Made by a program: the position numbers and the translations under genes. A stretch of 64,000 bases of DNA, from assembly GCA_046295175.1 (NCBI GenBank), contig JBKBNY010000013.1:62001-126000 (forward strand). Reading direction: 5' to 3'. The notes below the pieces were generated by a model. It did not search any database, had not been told where the DNA came from, and saw only the letters and a program-made list of their open reading frames with translations. Shown piece by piece: positions 34,723 to 43,721 of the stretch. Every line of letters begins with the position of its first letter. Position 1 is the stretch's first letter. The DNA is from JALOLV01 sp046295175. Its GTDB lineage: Bacteria; Bacteroidota; Bacteroidia; Cytophagales; Spirosomataceae.

Positions 34723-35520
34723 ATGGAGTTATTAAAGCATTTTGAAGAGTCTTTAAAGAATTTTGTTACCTTAACTTTAAAAGACAATGAATGGAATGTG
34801 TTCGTTGAGAAGCTACCTATTCTATATAAGGATTGTTACATACCAAGTGAAGAACTTGAAAATCGAATGAAAACATTCTCTACTACAAAGGAAAATGAAC
34901 TTTCAGAAATTCTTCCTTCACAGGGAAACATTCAATCGGGAGATTTTGGTGAAATTTTATCTTACTTTCTTTTCAAGGAAAAATACAAAAAACGAAATGT
35001 TGTTGGACCAAAAAAATGGAGGTGGAAGCAAGATAAAAATGTTGCAGCACCATATACTGATGTCATTTTATTTTCAATCAAGAAAGTTGGAAAACCCTCA
35101 AAGGATGATTTACTAATTTCAGTTGAAAGCAAAATGAAAGCTACTGCCAGTAGTAGCTACCATCCGATTGAAAATGCAATTGCTGGAGCTGAAAAGGATT
35201 CAACTTCGCGAATCGCCAACACATTAAGTTGGTTAAGAAAAAAATACAAAGACGAATCATTAAAAGTAAATGCACCAGTAACAAAGCTTAAAGATTTGGT
35301 TGATTCAATAGAAAGATTCATTAAATCAGAAACAGAAGGCGAATATTCAAAACAGATTAAGGCAGTTGCTTTTGTTGACAAAATATTTTTTGATGATGAA
35401 ATAAAAAAGACAGTTACTATACCTGCAATTTCTGGGGCATCTTTTGAAGTTATTGTTGTTCCTATTAAGGATTTGCAAAAAGTATATGAAAAAGTATTTG
35501 CCGAAATACCTAAATTATGA
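34723..35520 (+). CDS. hamA: Hachiman HamA (DUF1837) nuclease effector
   Basis: Protein of 265 residues resembling DUF1837/HamA. It has G73-D-F-G-E77 followed by a PD-(D/E)XK-like core, D113 (Y-T-D-V-I-L-F) and E135-S-K137 (I-S-V-E-S-K). In Hachiman, HamA is the DNA-degrading effector held in check by the helicase HamB until damaged or foreign DNA is met. The stop overlaps the next gene by ATGA, so the pair is translationally coupled. The pairing with a roughly 1000-residue helicase is what makes the assignment firm. Confidence 0.85.
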   Translation: MELLKHFEESLKNFVTLTLKDNEWNVFVEKLPILYKDCYIPSEELENRMKTFSTTKENELSEILPSQGNIQSGDFGEILSYFLFKEKYKKRNVVGPKKWRWKQDKNVAAPYTDVILFSIKKVGKPSKDDLLISVESKMKATASSSYHPIENAIAGAEKDSTSRIANTLSWLRKKYKDESLKVNAPVTKLKDLVDSIERFIKSETEGEYSKQIKAVAFVDKIFFDDEIKKTVTIPAISGASFEVIVVPIKDLQKVYEKVFAEIPKL

Positions 35521-38500
35521 TTAGTAAAACATTATCGCTTTGGATAGCACAATCAGAGTCGTGGCAAACCTTTATGGATTTTAATTTGCCTGAAGATTCT
35601 ATTGCCAAATATCCATTTCTAAATAGACCAGATGATTTTTACATTTCTCTGTTTGGTGAAATGTATGACATATTGGAAAATTTAGATGAGAAAAAAGACG
35701 ATATACTTCCAGTTGCCAAAGGTTTGGAAATTTTTTCACTAAGAAATAAGAGAGACAAGTTTGTTGGAGTAAATCAACCCAATAACATTCTCTTTGCCGC
35801 AGGACTTTATTACCTTTCTGATTATACAGCATCAGCATACATTTTAGCAAACCTGTATGATGTAGTAAATTATGAAAGAGAAATTGACAAGTTTGTTTTG
35901 TGTTTTTTAAAGCGGAAACTTGACGACCAGAATTCTTACTGCAAACTTTTAAATGAATACCTAACAACAGGAGATGAAAAGTTAATCCAAGAATTATTAC
36001 TGCGTATTGAGGCACAAAAAACTATTGCATTCAAACATAATCCTTATGAATTCTCTATTTGCTTTTTAGCTGAATCAATTCTTAAGAAGTTTAGGACAAA
36101 CAATATTTGGATTGACCTTTTAAAACATAACACCTCTGACCATTGGAGTTCTTATATTGACAAGACAACAAAAAAAACTTTTCCAGTTTGGGATTTCTTC
36201 CCTTCACAGAAAACAGCACTTGAAAAAGGTATTTTAAATTCACTGCAATCAATCGCATTGCAAACACCGACAAGTTCAGGTAAAACCGCAATTTGCGAGT
36301 TGCTCATTTACAATGAGCATAAGAACAATCCAAATTGTAAGATACTTTACTTAGCCCCATTCAGAGCATTAGCAGCAGAGCTAAAACAATCATTCGGGAG
36401 AAACCTATCACGACTTGGGATTAGTTCTAAAACAATCTTTGGAGGGAACATTCCAACTGGTGCCGAAAAAGAATTGATTCAAAATGTAACCCTACTTATT
36501 GCAACACCTGAGAAGTTCATGGCACTGGAAAATTCTATTGCTGATTTTCTCAGAGAATTCACAATGATAATTTGTGATGAAGGACACTTGCTTGATGATG
36601 GAAACAGAGGACTTAACTATGAATTGCTTCTTTCCCGCCTAAAAAGCGAAAAAGGTGTCGAAAGGAAATTCGTATTTATTTCTGCCATCATTCCGAACAT
36701 TAACAAAATAAATGAATGGCTTGGAGGAACAGAACAAACAGTAGTTCGTTCAACATACAGAGCAACAGAAATTGAATATGGTTTCTTGAAACCATCTGAT
36801 GGAAGTGACAAAAACTTTTTTCTTGATGTCAACCCATTTAAGAATGTTCCTCAAAATTACAAGTTGAGTAAATTTCTAACTGAAAGTGATTTCACTTACA
36901 CGCAACAATTAAAAACAAAAACAAAGCAGAAAGTTTACAATTTCAATACTGGGAATGCTAAGTCCGTTGCGATTGCCTTAAAATCTCTCAACTCTGGAAG
37001 TGTTGCATTGTTTACGCCAACAAAAGGAAAACCAATAGGAGTTTTGCCATTAGCAAATGAATTAATCGCTCAACTAAACATTGGATTAAATTTGCCAAAA
37101 CCGAGTAACTTCATAAAAAAGGATAGCAAAATTCAAATTCACTTAAATCAATATTTTGAAATTCTTTTCGGAGCAAATTATCTTTTAACACAAATTGTAA
37201 ATTATGGTGCGTTATTTCATCATGGCGATTTACCACAATATGTTAGGGAAATAATTGAGGAAGCTATAAGAAAAGAAGAAATTAAATTTATCATCTGCAC
37301 AAACACTTTGACAGAGGGAGTTAATTTACCAATTAGAACAATTGTAATAAATTCAGTAAGGCGATTCAATGGACAAATACAAGAGACAATTCCTTTAAGG
37401 GATTTAAAAAATCTTGTTGGCAGGGCTGGAAGAGCAGGCAAGGAAACAAAGGGACTAATCATTGTTACAAATCCAAAGGACTTTGGAATATTTGAACGGT
37501 TAATAAAAGAACAAAACATAGAAGATGTCAATGGACATTTGTTTTTTATTATCAGCCAAATTTCAAAAGTTGTAGTTGAAAGAAGATTGACCTTAACAAA
37601 TGAAATTCTTGAAGGGCAAGATGAAGAATTTAAAGAACTAATTGATGCAATTGATATTTCAATTATTGATTTACTTTCTGAAGAAATAGAACCTGATGAC
37701 CTTCAACAGACAATTCAAAATTTAATAAATGAAACTTTTGCAAAGTTCCAATCTAATGATTTACAGATTGAGACTTTAAATAACTTGATAAATCTACGAG
37801 GAGAAATAATTAAACCGTTTATTGCAAACAAGGAGTTTAAATTCATAAAACAAAGCGGTTCCACAATACGGAATTACATTGAAATTAGAGACCTCCTTGA
37901 TTTAGATAACCCAATTTGGCAAGAACTTACAGACCCATTAAATGACGAATGGTTAGAGTTCTTAATAAAAGATAAAATTTCAAAACTTTCAATTGTTATT
38001 TACAAACTATCTGAGTTTAACAAAAGGAATAGAACTGAAATTACTTTTAAGGAAATTATAAATGCTATAAAACTTTGGATTAATGGTAAATGGTTTGAAG
38101 AAATCTCTTCTGTATGTTCAAGCGATATCGACATTTCGCTGAGATTAATTAATTCACTTATTGGTTACCAAATTCAGAGTGCTGCGGCCACCCTCATAAG
38201 GAATGTAGAAATGAGATTTGAAGATGAAAGGTCAATTTCACAAACTGTATTAAATTTCCCCCTGTATCTACTTTATGGGGTCAATACCCCTATGCAGCTT
38301 GACTTAATTGAAATCGGATTTAGTGAACGTATAGGAATAATTGAATTATCAAACTTATTGATAGAAAGTGACTTTGTTTATGTTGAATTAATACAACTTA
38401 AAAATTATTTGAGACAAAACAGAGAGCAACTATTGGAAATACTAAAGGATATAATTCCAAAAATTGCATTTGATAAAATTAATGAATCATTTAGGTTTCT

Positions 38501-38522
38501 TTCTCTTCAAAATATGAATTAG
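35517..38522 (+). CDS. hamB: Hachiman HamB SF2 helicase
   Basis: Ski2-like helicase of 1001 residues. Motif I is T-P-T-S-S-G-K-T (about 250-257), motif II D-E-G-H (about 354), motif III region S-A-I-I-P-N, motif V L-T-E-G-V-N-L-P, and motif VI L-V-G-R-A-G-R-A-G (about 633-641). A 230-residue N-terminal helical domain and a 350-residue C-terminal helical part lie outside the core. It senses DNA ends or damage and controls HamA. No transposase is nearby, so the pair appears to be stable plasmid cargo between mob and tra. Confidence 0.88.
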   Translation: MISKTLSLWIAQSESWQTFMDFNLPEDSIAKYPFLNRPDDFYISLFGEMYDILENLDEKKDDILPVAKGLEIFSLRNKRDKFVGVNQPNNILFAAGLYYLSDYTASAYILANLYDVVNYEREIDKFVLCFLKRKLDDQNSYCKLLNEYLTTGDEKLIQELLLRIEAQKTIAFKHNPYEFSICFLAESILKKFRTNNIWIDLLKHNTSDHWSSYIDKTTKKTFPVWDFFPSQKTALEKGILNSLQSIALQTPTSSGKTAICELLIYNEHKNNPNCKILYLAPFRALAAELKQSFGRNLSRLGISSKTIFGGNIPTGAEKELIQNVTLLIATPEKFMALENSIADFLREFTMIICDEGHLLDDGNRGLNYELLLSRLKSEKGVERKFVFISAIIPNINKINEWLGGTEQTVVRSTYRATEIEYGFLKPSDGSDKNFFLDVNPFKNVPQNYKLSKFLTESDFTYTQQLKTKTKQKVYNFNTGNAKSVAIALKSLNSGSVALFTPTKGKPIGVLPLANELIAQLNIGLNLPKPSNFIKKDSKIQIHLNQYFEILFGANYLLTQIVNYGALFHHGDLPQYVREIIEEAIRKEEIKFIICTNTLTEGVNLPIRTIVINSVRRFNGQIQETIPLRDLKNLVGRAGRAGKETKGLIIVTNPKDFGIFERLIKEQNIEDVNGHLFFIISQISKVVVERRLTLTNEILEGQDEEFKELIDAIDISIIDLLSEEIEPDDLQQTIQNLINETFAKFQSNDLQIETLNNLINLRGEIIKPFIANKEFKFIKQSGSTIRNYIEIRDLLDLDNPIWQELTDPLNDEWLEFLIKDKISKLSIVIYKLSEFNKRNRTEITFKEIINAIKLWINGKWFEEISSVCSSDIDISLRLINSLIGYQIQSAAATLIRNVEMRFEDERSISQTVLNFPLYLLYGVNTPMQLDLIEIGFSERIGIIELSNLLIESDFVYVELIQLKNYLRQNREQLLEILKDIIPKIAFDKINESFRFLSLQNMN

Positions 38523-38636
38523 TTTGGTAAAAATTACCATATTCGCCTGTTACTTTACCGTAGAGAGTTAATACAGAAAATGTATGGAAGAGTTTCAAAA
38601 CACCTATTGTAAGAAACACTAAGTTTACATATAATT

Positions 38637-39203
38637 TTACTTTTGTAAAACATACACCAACAACAAATACTCAATGGGATTCACAAGAATCCCATTTTTT
38701 CTTATTTCATAGTGAATATGGTTGCCAGTAGAAGCTCCAGAGCTGCCAACCATGCCGATTGTGTCTAAGATATTTACGGTTTGTCCTTCTTGCACAGTAA
38801 TTTTTGAAAGATGCCCGTAGGTGGTTTCGTAAGAGTTTTGGTGGTCTATTACCACAAAATAACCTAAGCCAGTATCATAGCCAGTAGCTTTGATGATTCC
38901 AGTAGCCGTTGCCACAACTTCTCTGACCGAGCAAGCAACATCAATACCGTTGTGATGTTTAGTTATGCCACTGATTGGGTGCTTTCGAGTACCGAAACCA
39001 CTCGAAATTTGTGCCTCGGTGAAGTCTTTGAGTGGCAAAAAACAAGGTATCGAAAGAGCTACTTTTGGGCATTTTTTGTAAAAATAGGCAAAGTTTTTCC
39101 TTACCGATTGTTCATCTAAGAATTTGATATTTCGCTGTAAATCTGCACAAATTGGTTCTTGAAATAGCCTAAAGAAAGTAATGAAAATCAGATTTAGTTT
39201 CAT
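38637..39203 (-). CDS. M23-family peptidoglycan endopeptidase
   Basis: Secreted or membrane-anchored lysostaphin-like peptidase of 188 residues. The metal motif H-H-N-G-I-D (H-x3-D) and the later H-I-H-Y-E-I are present, with typical G-F-G-T-R-K-H-P and G-S-S-G-A-S-T-G-N. It would open the wall for the conjugation channel, a common companion of T4SS genes. The N-terminal hydrophobic segment acts as signal or anchor. Start overlaps the upstream small gene stop by 4 bases. Confidence 0.88.
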   Translation of the reverse strand: MKLNLIFITFFRLFQEPICADLQRNIKFLDEQSVRKNFAYFYKKCPKVALSIPCFLPLKDFTEAQISSGFGTRKHPISGITKHHNGIDVACSVREVVATATGIIKATGYDTGLGYFVVIDHQNSYETTYGHLSKITVQEGQTVNILDTIGMVGSSGASTGNHIHYEIRKNGILVNPIEYLLLVYVLQK

Positions 39204-39442
39204 TTTTTACTCGAAGATTCTTCAATTAATTCAATGGCTTTATCTATTTTGATTGAACCTGATTTAGCTTTTATAAAGAATGTAAAAGGCGTTCCAGCAG
39301 GGCGGCCTTGCACTTTTTTGTTTTCCTGCTTAGTAAATACATTTACCGAAATGAAATAAAATACAAACATCAAAATTGAAGAATAGGATATAAAATCTAT
39401 GATAGTCATGGTTTTAAACAAGTTTATCGCTTTCGTAATCAA
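39200..39442 (-). CDS. Small membrane protein between coupling protein and M23 peptidase
   Basis: Protein of 80 residues with one transmembrane segment (F-I-S-Y-S-S-I-L-M-F-V-F-Y-F-I-S-V, about 16-34) and a basic tail (Q-E-N-K-K-V-Q-G-R-P-A-G-T-P-F). Overlaps the coupling-protein gene by 29 bases and the peptidase gene by 4, so the three are one operon. Function unknown. Confidence 0.65.
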   Translation of the reverse strand: MITKAINLFKTMTIIDFISYSSILMFVFYFISVNVFTKQENKKVQGRPAGTPFTFFIKAKSGSIKIDKAIELIEESSSKK

Positions 39443-41435
39443 TTATTTTTTGTACGTCGGCTTTAATTTTTAGATAGTTTTCTTGTACTGCTTTTTTTAG
39501 TTCTTCATCCGTTCCGAAAAATTTCAACGGAAGTTCTTTCCGCTCTTTTTGCAATTCTTCGGTTTCAACCTGTATGAACGATTTGAAAAGTTTCAAATCA
39601 ATCGGCTGTTCAAAAGTATCAGCCACTTTACCGATAAAATTCCCCTGAGAAAGCGTCATAATTTTGGATGCTGGCACCAGTTCTTGCATATTCGTTCCGT
39701 AGCTTAAATTAATATCTTCTTTGGTAAGGCTTGCATCCACTCGGTTTTGGTTCGTTTTGCCAAACATTCTCGAAAATGTTTCGGCAGTTTTAGCATTCAC
39801 CGAACCCGAAAATATTGTTCCGCAGGTATTTATAATTACATTGGCGGCTTCTTGTCCGTAAGATTTAGTAAGCTGCTCAATATCTTGAATACCCAGCCAA
39901 GTGGCTACTTTGTAACTTCTTACCGTGGCAATAAAATCATCTAAACCAAGCAGATACATCGAGGGTAATTCGTCAATGAAAAAGCCGCATTTCATGCTTT
40001 TGTGCTTGTAAATCATTTTCATCATCGTAGATGTGTAAACCGATAACGCAGCTCCGTACAAGTGGCTTTTGGTTGGTGTATTACCCAAACAGAATATTTT
40101 AGGATTATTTGGGTCATTGATAGCCAAATCAGTATCGTTGCCCGACATTACCCAATAGATTTTGGGCGATGAAATTCCTGCCAATGCTGTTTGTACGCTG
40201 GCAATCTGACCTGATAGTTGTTTAGTTGCTTGGCTACGGATAGCCAGCGTAAACATGGAGCTGTATGTATCGAGTTCGGGGTAACGCTCGATGATGTTAA
40301 ACACCTTAACAGGGTCTTTATTAATCAGTTCGATAGCGTGGGGTAAATCACATATTTCGCCCAATTGTGGGTATTCTTTTTCCATGATTTTTAAAAACCA
40401 AATGGCACAAGTAAGATAATTGATGGCCGAACTCACCCAAAAATCTCCTTCTTTTTTTATCCATGTTTTATTGATGTTATACAGCAGCGTTTTGGATAAT
40501 TGAGCCACATCATCAATGCTACTCAAATAGGTGTGATTGAATGGATTGCAACGATTGGAGTATTTCAGATTTTCAAAATCAATGACTACAAATTTGGGAA
40601 TGATGGGAGTAGCGTTTCCTTTATGTGTGAATACTCGTGGATTATTGGCAATGGCTTTAATATAAGCGTTGTATGCCTCGATGGATAAATCTGGAAACTT
40701 GAAATCATAAATGACTCCGCAATAGCCTTTGTACATAGATTGCCAAAGTGCAGGAATCAGCACCGAATACGTTTTACCCGAACCCTGAGAACCAGCCACC
40801 AAAACGGCACGTTGTGGGTTAATGACAGGGATAAATCCTTCTTTCCATTCGTTGCGAAACATATATTGAGTTTTAAAACCAACTGAATATTCATTTTCAA
40901 GATTCTTGGCGTTCTGCGGGAATTGCTCGTTTAGTTCATTGAATAAATCATTTTCGGGTACACTTACCATCGAATTGAATATCAATCCCCCTTTGATGAT
41001 AAATACCATTGAGAGAACTAACGGTAAGAAGTAAAGCCCAGTCGAAAGGATGGAGTTTGTGATGTGAAAATGATTCTGAAAGAAGCTAAGAAGCCAACAA
41101 CAGACCCCAACGGCTAAATTGACATTAGCAGTGGTTTTACTGGCTTTTAAGTTAGCTTTATTTTTACTGACTAAGCAGATAAACACGTAAATAAGCAAGA
41201 GAAAACATATCAGTAATTTACTTTCAAATAAATGTGATTTGCCTTGAAGTTTATGTAAAAGCTGAATGAAGAATAGAAAAGCCTTTTGAAGTTTGGTAGA
41301 TAAAAGACTGTGAATAATGCCTTGAAATTTCCAAATTGTATCAAGCGAAATAATGGCAATTGCCGTAAATAAGAGTAGGTAAAAAATGCTGGATGAAAAT
41401 TCTTTTTCTTTGGCTGTGGTTTCGAGAGTGGACAT
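39414..41435 (-). CDS. TraG/VirD4-type conjugative coupling protein
   Basis: Type IV coupling ATPase of 673 residues: N-terminal membrane segments within the first 150 residues, Walker A G-S-Q-G-S-G-K-T (about 214-221), Walker B C-G-F-F-I-D-E-L, then G-T-I-F-S-G-S-V and a C-terminal regulatory part. It brings the relaxase-bound strand to the secretion channel. In Bacteroidota such proteins are often named MobC or TraG. It is transcribed divergently from the tra operon, behind a 14-bp inverted repeat at its start. Confidence 0.9.
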   Translation of the reverse strand: MSTLETTAKEKEFSSSIFYLLLFTAIAIISLDTIWKFQGIIHSLLSTKLQKAFLFFIQLLHKLQGKSHLFESKLLICFLLLIYVFICLVSKNKANLKASKTTANVNLAVGVCCWLLSFFQNHFHITNSILSTGLYFLPLVLSMVFIIKGGLIFNSMVSVPENDLFNELNEQFPQNAKNLENEYSVGFKTQYMFRNEWKEGFIPVINPQRAVLVAGSQGSGKTYSVLIPALWQSMYKGYCGVIYDFKFPDLSIEAYNAYIKAIANNPRVFTHKGNATPIIPKFVVIDFENLKYSNRCNPFNHTYLSSIDDVAQLSKTLLYNINKTWIKKEGDFWVSSAINYLTCAIWFLKIMEKEYPQLGEICDLPHAIELINKDPVKVFNIIERYPELDTYSSMFTLAIRSQATKQLSGQIASVQTALAGISSPKIYWVMSGNDTDLAINDPNNPKIFCLGNTPTKSHLYGAALSVYTSTMMKMIYKHKSMKCGFFIDELPSMYLLGLDDFIATVRSYKVATWLGIQDIEQLTKSYGQEAANVIINTCGTIFSGSVNAKTAETFSRMFGKTNQNRVDASLTKEDINLSYGTNMQELVPASKIMTLSQGNFIGKVADTFEQPIDLKLFKSFIQVETEELQKERKELPLKFFGTDEELKKAVQENYLKIKADVQKIIDYESDKLV

Positions 41436-41436
41436 T

Positions 41437-41468
41437 ATATGAGATTTTTGAGAACAAAAATCTCATAT
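41437..41468. promoter_or_regulatory. Inverted repeat at the start of the coupling-protein gene
   Basis: ATATGAGATTTTTG (41437-41450) and CAAAAATCTCATAT (41455-41468) form a perfect 14-bp dyad with a 4-base centre, ending two bases before the start codon on the minus strand. Candidate operator or translational control hairpin. Confidence 0.45.
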
Positions 41469-41635
41469 TTTGCGATTAAAAAGAATTTTTCTGCTATTTT
41501 TTTTAATTCATATCGTTTAAATCGCTTTTTTTACAATCTCAAATAGTATTAGGCGTTATCATTTTAGCCTTAGAGATTATTTATAGCCATTACATTTAGT
41601 TCTTTTAGCTGTACCAATCCATTTAATTGACACAC

Positions 41636-41905
41636 ATGATTTCAGAAAAGTACCTTAGAAAATTAAGCCCATTGAAGAGTGCCAAAATTCAAAAAATTAC
41701 TTTTTATTATCAATTTTTGAATACGCTTTCAGACACCGAGAATCAGAGTATTTCCGACGATTTTTATCAAAACCATCCCCTTTTCAAAAATCAAAAACTA
41801 CTTAAAGAAGTCCTTCAATCGTTCAAAGAAAAAGAAATTGCACCTGATACCAATTTTATTGAAGCCTTAGATGATTACTTCCGAGTCAAGGTAGAAAATT
41901 GCTAA
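41636..41905 (+). CDS. Small soluble protein of the tra region
   Basis: Protein of 89 residues, mainly helical (K-Y-L-R-K-L-S-P-L-K-S-A-K-I-Q-K-I-T-F-Y-Y-Q-F), started at the ATG at 41636 rather than the TTG at 41627. Its last 20 bases overlap the end of the convergent XRE regulator gene. No family recognised; possibly a regulator or antagonist of transfer. Confidence 0.5.
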   Translation: MISEKYLRKLSPLKSAKIQKITFYYQFLNTLSDTENQSISDDFYQNHPLFKNQKLLKEVLQSFKEKEIAPDTNFIEALDDYFRVKVENC

Positions 41906-42467
41906 TTCTAATAAAATCAGAGAACTTTTTACCATTACTTTTTATTTGGTCGTCAATGTAATTGAGGTAATTTTTATGAATGTTATTGAGTGTTACATTG
42001 GCGACTAAACCCTTTTTTAAGGCATAAAACACCGTATAATCGTTGCATAGGTCGTTTTCATACACTTGTTGAAGCTCCGAATAGAGGATGTCTTCAAAGA
42101 CCTTCTTTTGTCCAAAAAGTTTATAATAGCTGCTGCAAAATTTATGCTCAACGGAAGAATTTATGAAGTCTAAACAATTGGTGATAATCAAGGATTTTTC
42201 ACGCTCTGTTTGTTGAAGCTCGTTTTCTACTTCGGTAAGTCTGGTTTCGAGTTGTTGAGTTTTTTCATCTTTCGATAAAGAAATTAACTCAAAAACCGAA
42301 ACATCCAAAATCTTAGAGATTTTTAGAATGTCTTCAAAGTCTATCTTATTGCCGCTTTTTTCTCTTCGGGCATAGGTAGATTTATCCATGCCCAGTTTTT
42401 CTGCTACATCAGCTTGTAGCAAACCTCTTTCTTGTCTTAGGGTTACAATATTTTCACTTATGTTCAT
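41886..42467 (-). CDS. XRE-family transcriptional regulator of the tra region
   Basis: Protein of 193 residues: N-terminal HTH_3 domain (E-R-G-L-L-Q-A-D-V-A-E-K-L-G-M-D-K-S-T-Y-A-R, about 14-35), a coiled coil (about 65-95) that probably dimerises it, and a helical C-terminus. Divergent from the tra operon that starts at 42638. The shared intergenic region holds a 17-base palindrome and a CAATTTATGCAA motif also found before rep, so this protein is a good candidate for coordinating transfer and replication (inference). Confidence 0.82.
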   Translation of the reverse strand: MNISENIVTLRQERGLLQADVAEKLGMDKSTYARREKSGNKIDFEDILKISKILDVSVFELISLSKDEKTQQLETRLTEVENELQQTEREKSLIITNCLDFINSSVEHKFCSSYYKLFGQKKVFEDILYSELQQVYENDLCNDYTVFYALKKGLVANVTLNNIHKNYLNYIDDQIKSNGKKFSDFIRISNFLP

Positions 42468-42469
42468 AA

Positions 42470-42601
42470 TGCAATTTAATCAATTTATGCAATAAAATCA
42501 AGATAAAATGACGAAAATAAGACAATAATTGTCTTGAAATGATTATTTAATAAAATAAAAATCAAAAAATGATATTTATAAAATCAAAAATTGAGATATT
42601 T
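42470..42601. promoter_or_regulatory. Divergent control region of the tra operon
   Basis: TGCAATTTA (42470) and CAATTTATGCAA (42481-42492) adjoin the regulator start. AAGACAAT-A-ATTGTCTT (42519-42535) is a perfect 8+1+8 palindrome midway. GATATTTG (42594-42601), one mismatch from TAnnTTTG, lies 36 bases before the first tra start. Likely operators for the XRE regulator. Confidence 0.5.
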
Positions 42602-42637
42602 GCCACTGTAATTTTAAAAATAAACATAACTCTTAAA

Positions 42638-42955
42638 ATGAAAAGATTCAAATTTCAACTTTCCGTAGCTTTTGGATTGATAACTACTCCTTTTTTTAGC
42701 TATGCTCAACCACAAGGAATTGAAGCAGGAGCGAGTGCCTTAGATGACCTAACAGGTGGGCTTCAAGATTATATCGACCCCGTAACGACTGTTATTTACA
42801 TTGTTGCAATTATACTCGGCATGGTTGGAGCGTTCAGAGTTTATGTGAGTTGGCAGCAAGGAAAAGATAACGTAATGCAATCTGCCGCAGGCTGGTTTGG
42901 TTCATGCTTGTTTCTACTAATTGCCAATACCGTTTTACGTGCCATGTTTGTTTGA
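42638..42955 (+). CDS. traE: TraE/DUF4134 conjugation protein, copy 1
   Basis: Protein of 105 residues from the ATG at 42638 (M-K-R-F-K-F-Q): signal peptide to S-Y-A-Q, then two transmembrane segments with the family motif F-R-V-Y-V-S-W-Q-Q-G-K and W-F-G. DUF4134 proteins are small membrane components, plausibly VirB2-like, of the Bacteroidota conjugation channel. The longer frame from 42569 would place extra residues before the signal peptide and is rejected. First of three related genes in a row. Confidence 0.8.
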   Translation: MKRFKFQLSVAFGLITTPFFSYAQPQGIEAGASALDDLTGGLQDYIDPVTTVIYIVAIILGMVGAFRVYVSWQQGKDNVMQSAAGWFGSCLFLLIANTVLRAMFV

Positions 42956-42959
42956 AAAG

Positions 42960-43304
42960 ATGAAAAGACTGTTTTTCACTTTTACACTTTCAATAAATTT
43001 TTGCTTTGCTCAGGTAAATCTACACAAAAGCAATGCAAATGCTTTAGGTGGTGATGCTTATATCACAACGCCTATTCATCACAATATTGGTAAAATTCAT
43101 GCTTTTGTATTGGCGATTTTATTCTTGATGGCTTTGGTTGCTACCTATAAAATTTACCATCGTTGGCAATTGGGCGAAGAAGATGTTTTACCGCTTATTT
43201 ATCGTTGGTGGGGTGGCATTATCCTGTGCTTTTTTATCATACAATTCCTGAGAGGTTATATTGCCCAACAATCTTTTGGAGAATATCAACCCATTAGTTT
43301 TTAG
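42960..43304 (+). CDS. TraE/DUF4134-like protein, copy 2
   Basis: Protein of 114 residues from the ATG at 42960 (M-K-R-L-F-F-T-F), 4 bases after the previous stop. Signal peptide (N-F-C-F-A-Q), then two hydrophobic segments carrying Y-K-I-Y-H-R-W-Q-L-G-E-E-D-V and W-W-G-G, the same motif as copies 1 and 3. Probably a paralogous structural subunit of the transfer channel. Confidence 0.72.
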   Translation: MKRLFFTFTLSINFCFAQVNLHKSNANALGGDAYITTPIHHNIGKIHAFVLAILFLMALVATYKIYHRWQLGEEDVLPLIYRWWGGIILCFFIIQFLRGYIAQQSFGEYQPISF

Positions 43305-43306
43305 AA

Positions 43307-43720
43307 ATGAATACACTTTATCAATTAGTAAAAAATACAGCTTTGTTTGCCACTGCTGCCGCAGGTGTTGTAGGCGGATTTAAAATATACCAAAAGTGGG
43401 GCAGGGGCGAAGAAGTAATACCCTTGATACTGGCTTGGTTATTCGGTTTGGGCTTCGTACAAGTCATATTCTGGGCGGTGGGTTACTATATTGTTGGTGG
43501 AGCATACAAGGGTGTAAATCCATCAATTGGGGCTGAGAGCGTAGCAATCGAAGCCCATAATGGAGCTTTGGTGATTGGTGTTGGTATTTCAATTTTTTCC
43601 GTAGTCAAAATTTATCAAAAGTATATCGGCGGTGAAGATGTTATCGACTTACTTTATAAATGGTTAGGTGCATTGATATTCTTATTTTTCTTCGGTTATC
43701 TCATAGAAGCTATCTTATAA
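43307..43720 (+). CDS. TraE/DUF4134-like protein with internal duplication, copy 3
   Basis: Membrane protein of 137 residues with four hydrophobic segments. The family motif occurs twice: F-K-I-Y-Q-K-W-G-R-G-E-E-V-I-P-L (about 25-40) and V-K-I-Y-Q-K-Y-I-G-G-E-D-V-I-D-L (about 101-116), each followed by a tryptophan-containing hydrophobic helix. The protein therefore looks like a fusion of two TraE-like units. No obvious signal peptide. Lies in the operon 2 bases after copy 2. Confidence 0.72.
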   Translation: MNTLYQLVKNTALFATAAAGVVGGFKIYQKWGRGEEVIPLILAWLFGLGFVQVIFWAVGYYIVGGAYKGVNPSIGAESVAIEAHNGALVIGVGISIFSVVKIYQKYIGGEDVIDLLYKWLGALIFLFFFGYLIEAIL

Positions 43721-43721
43721 A

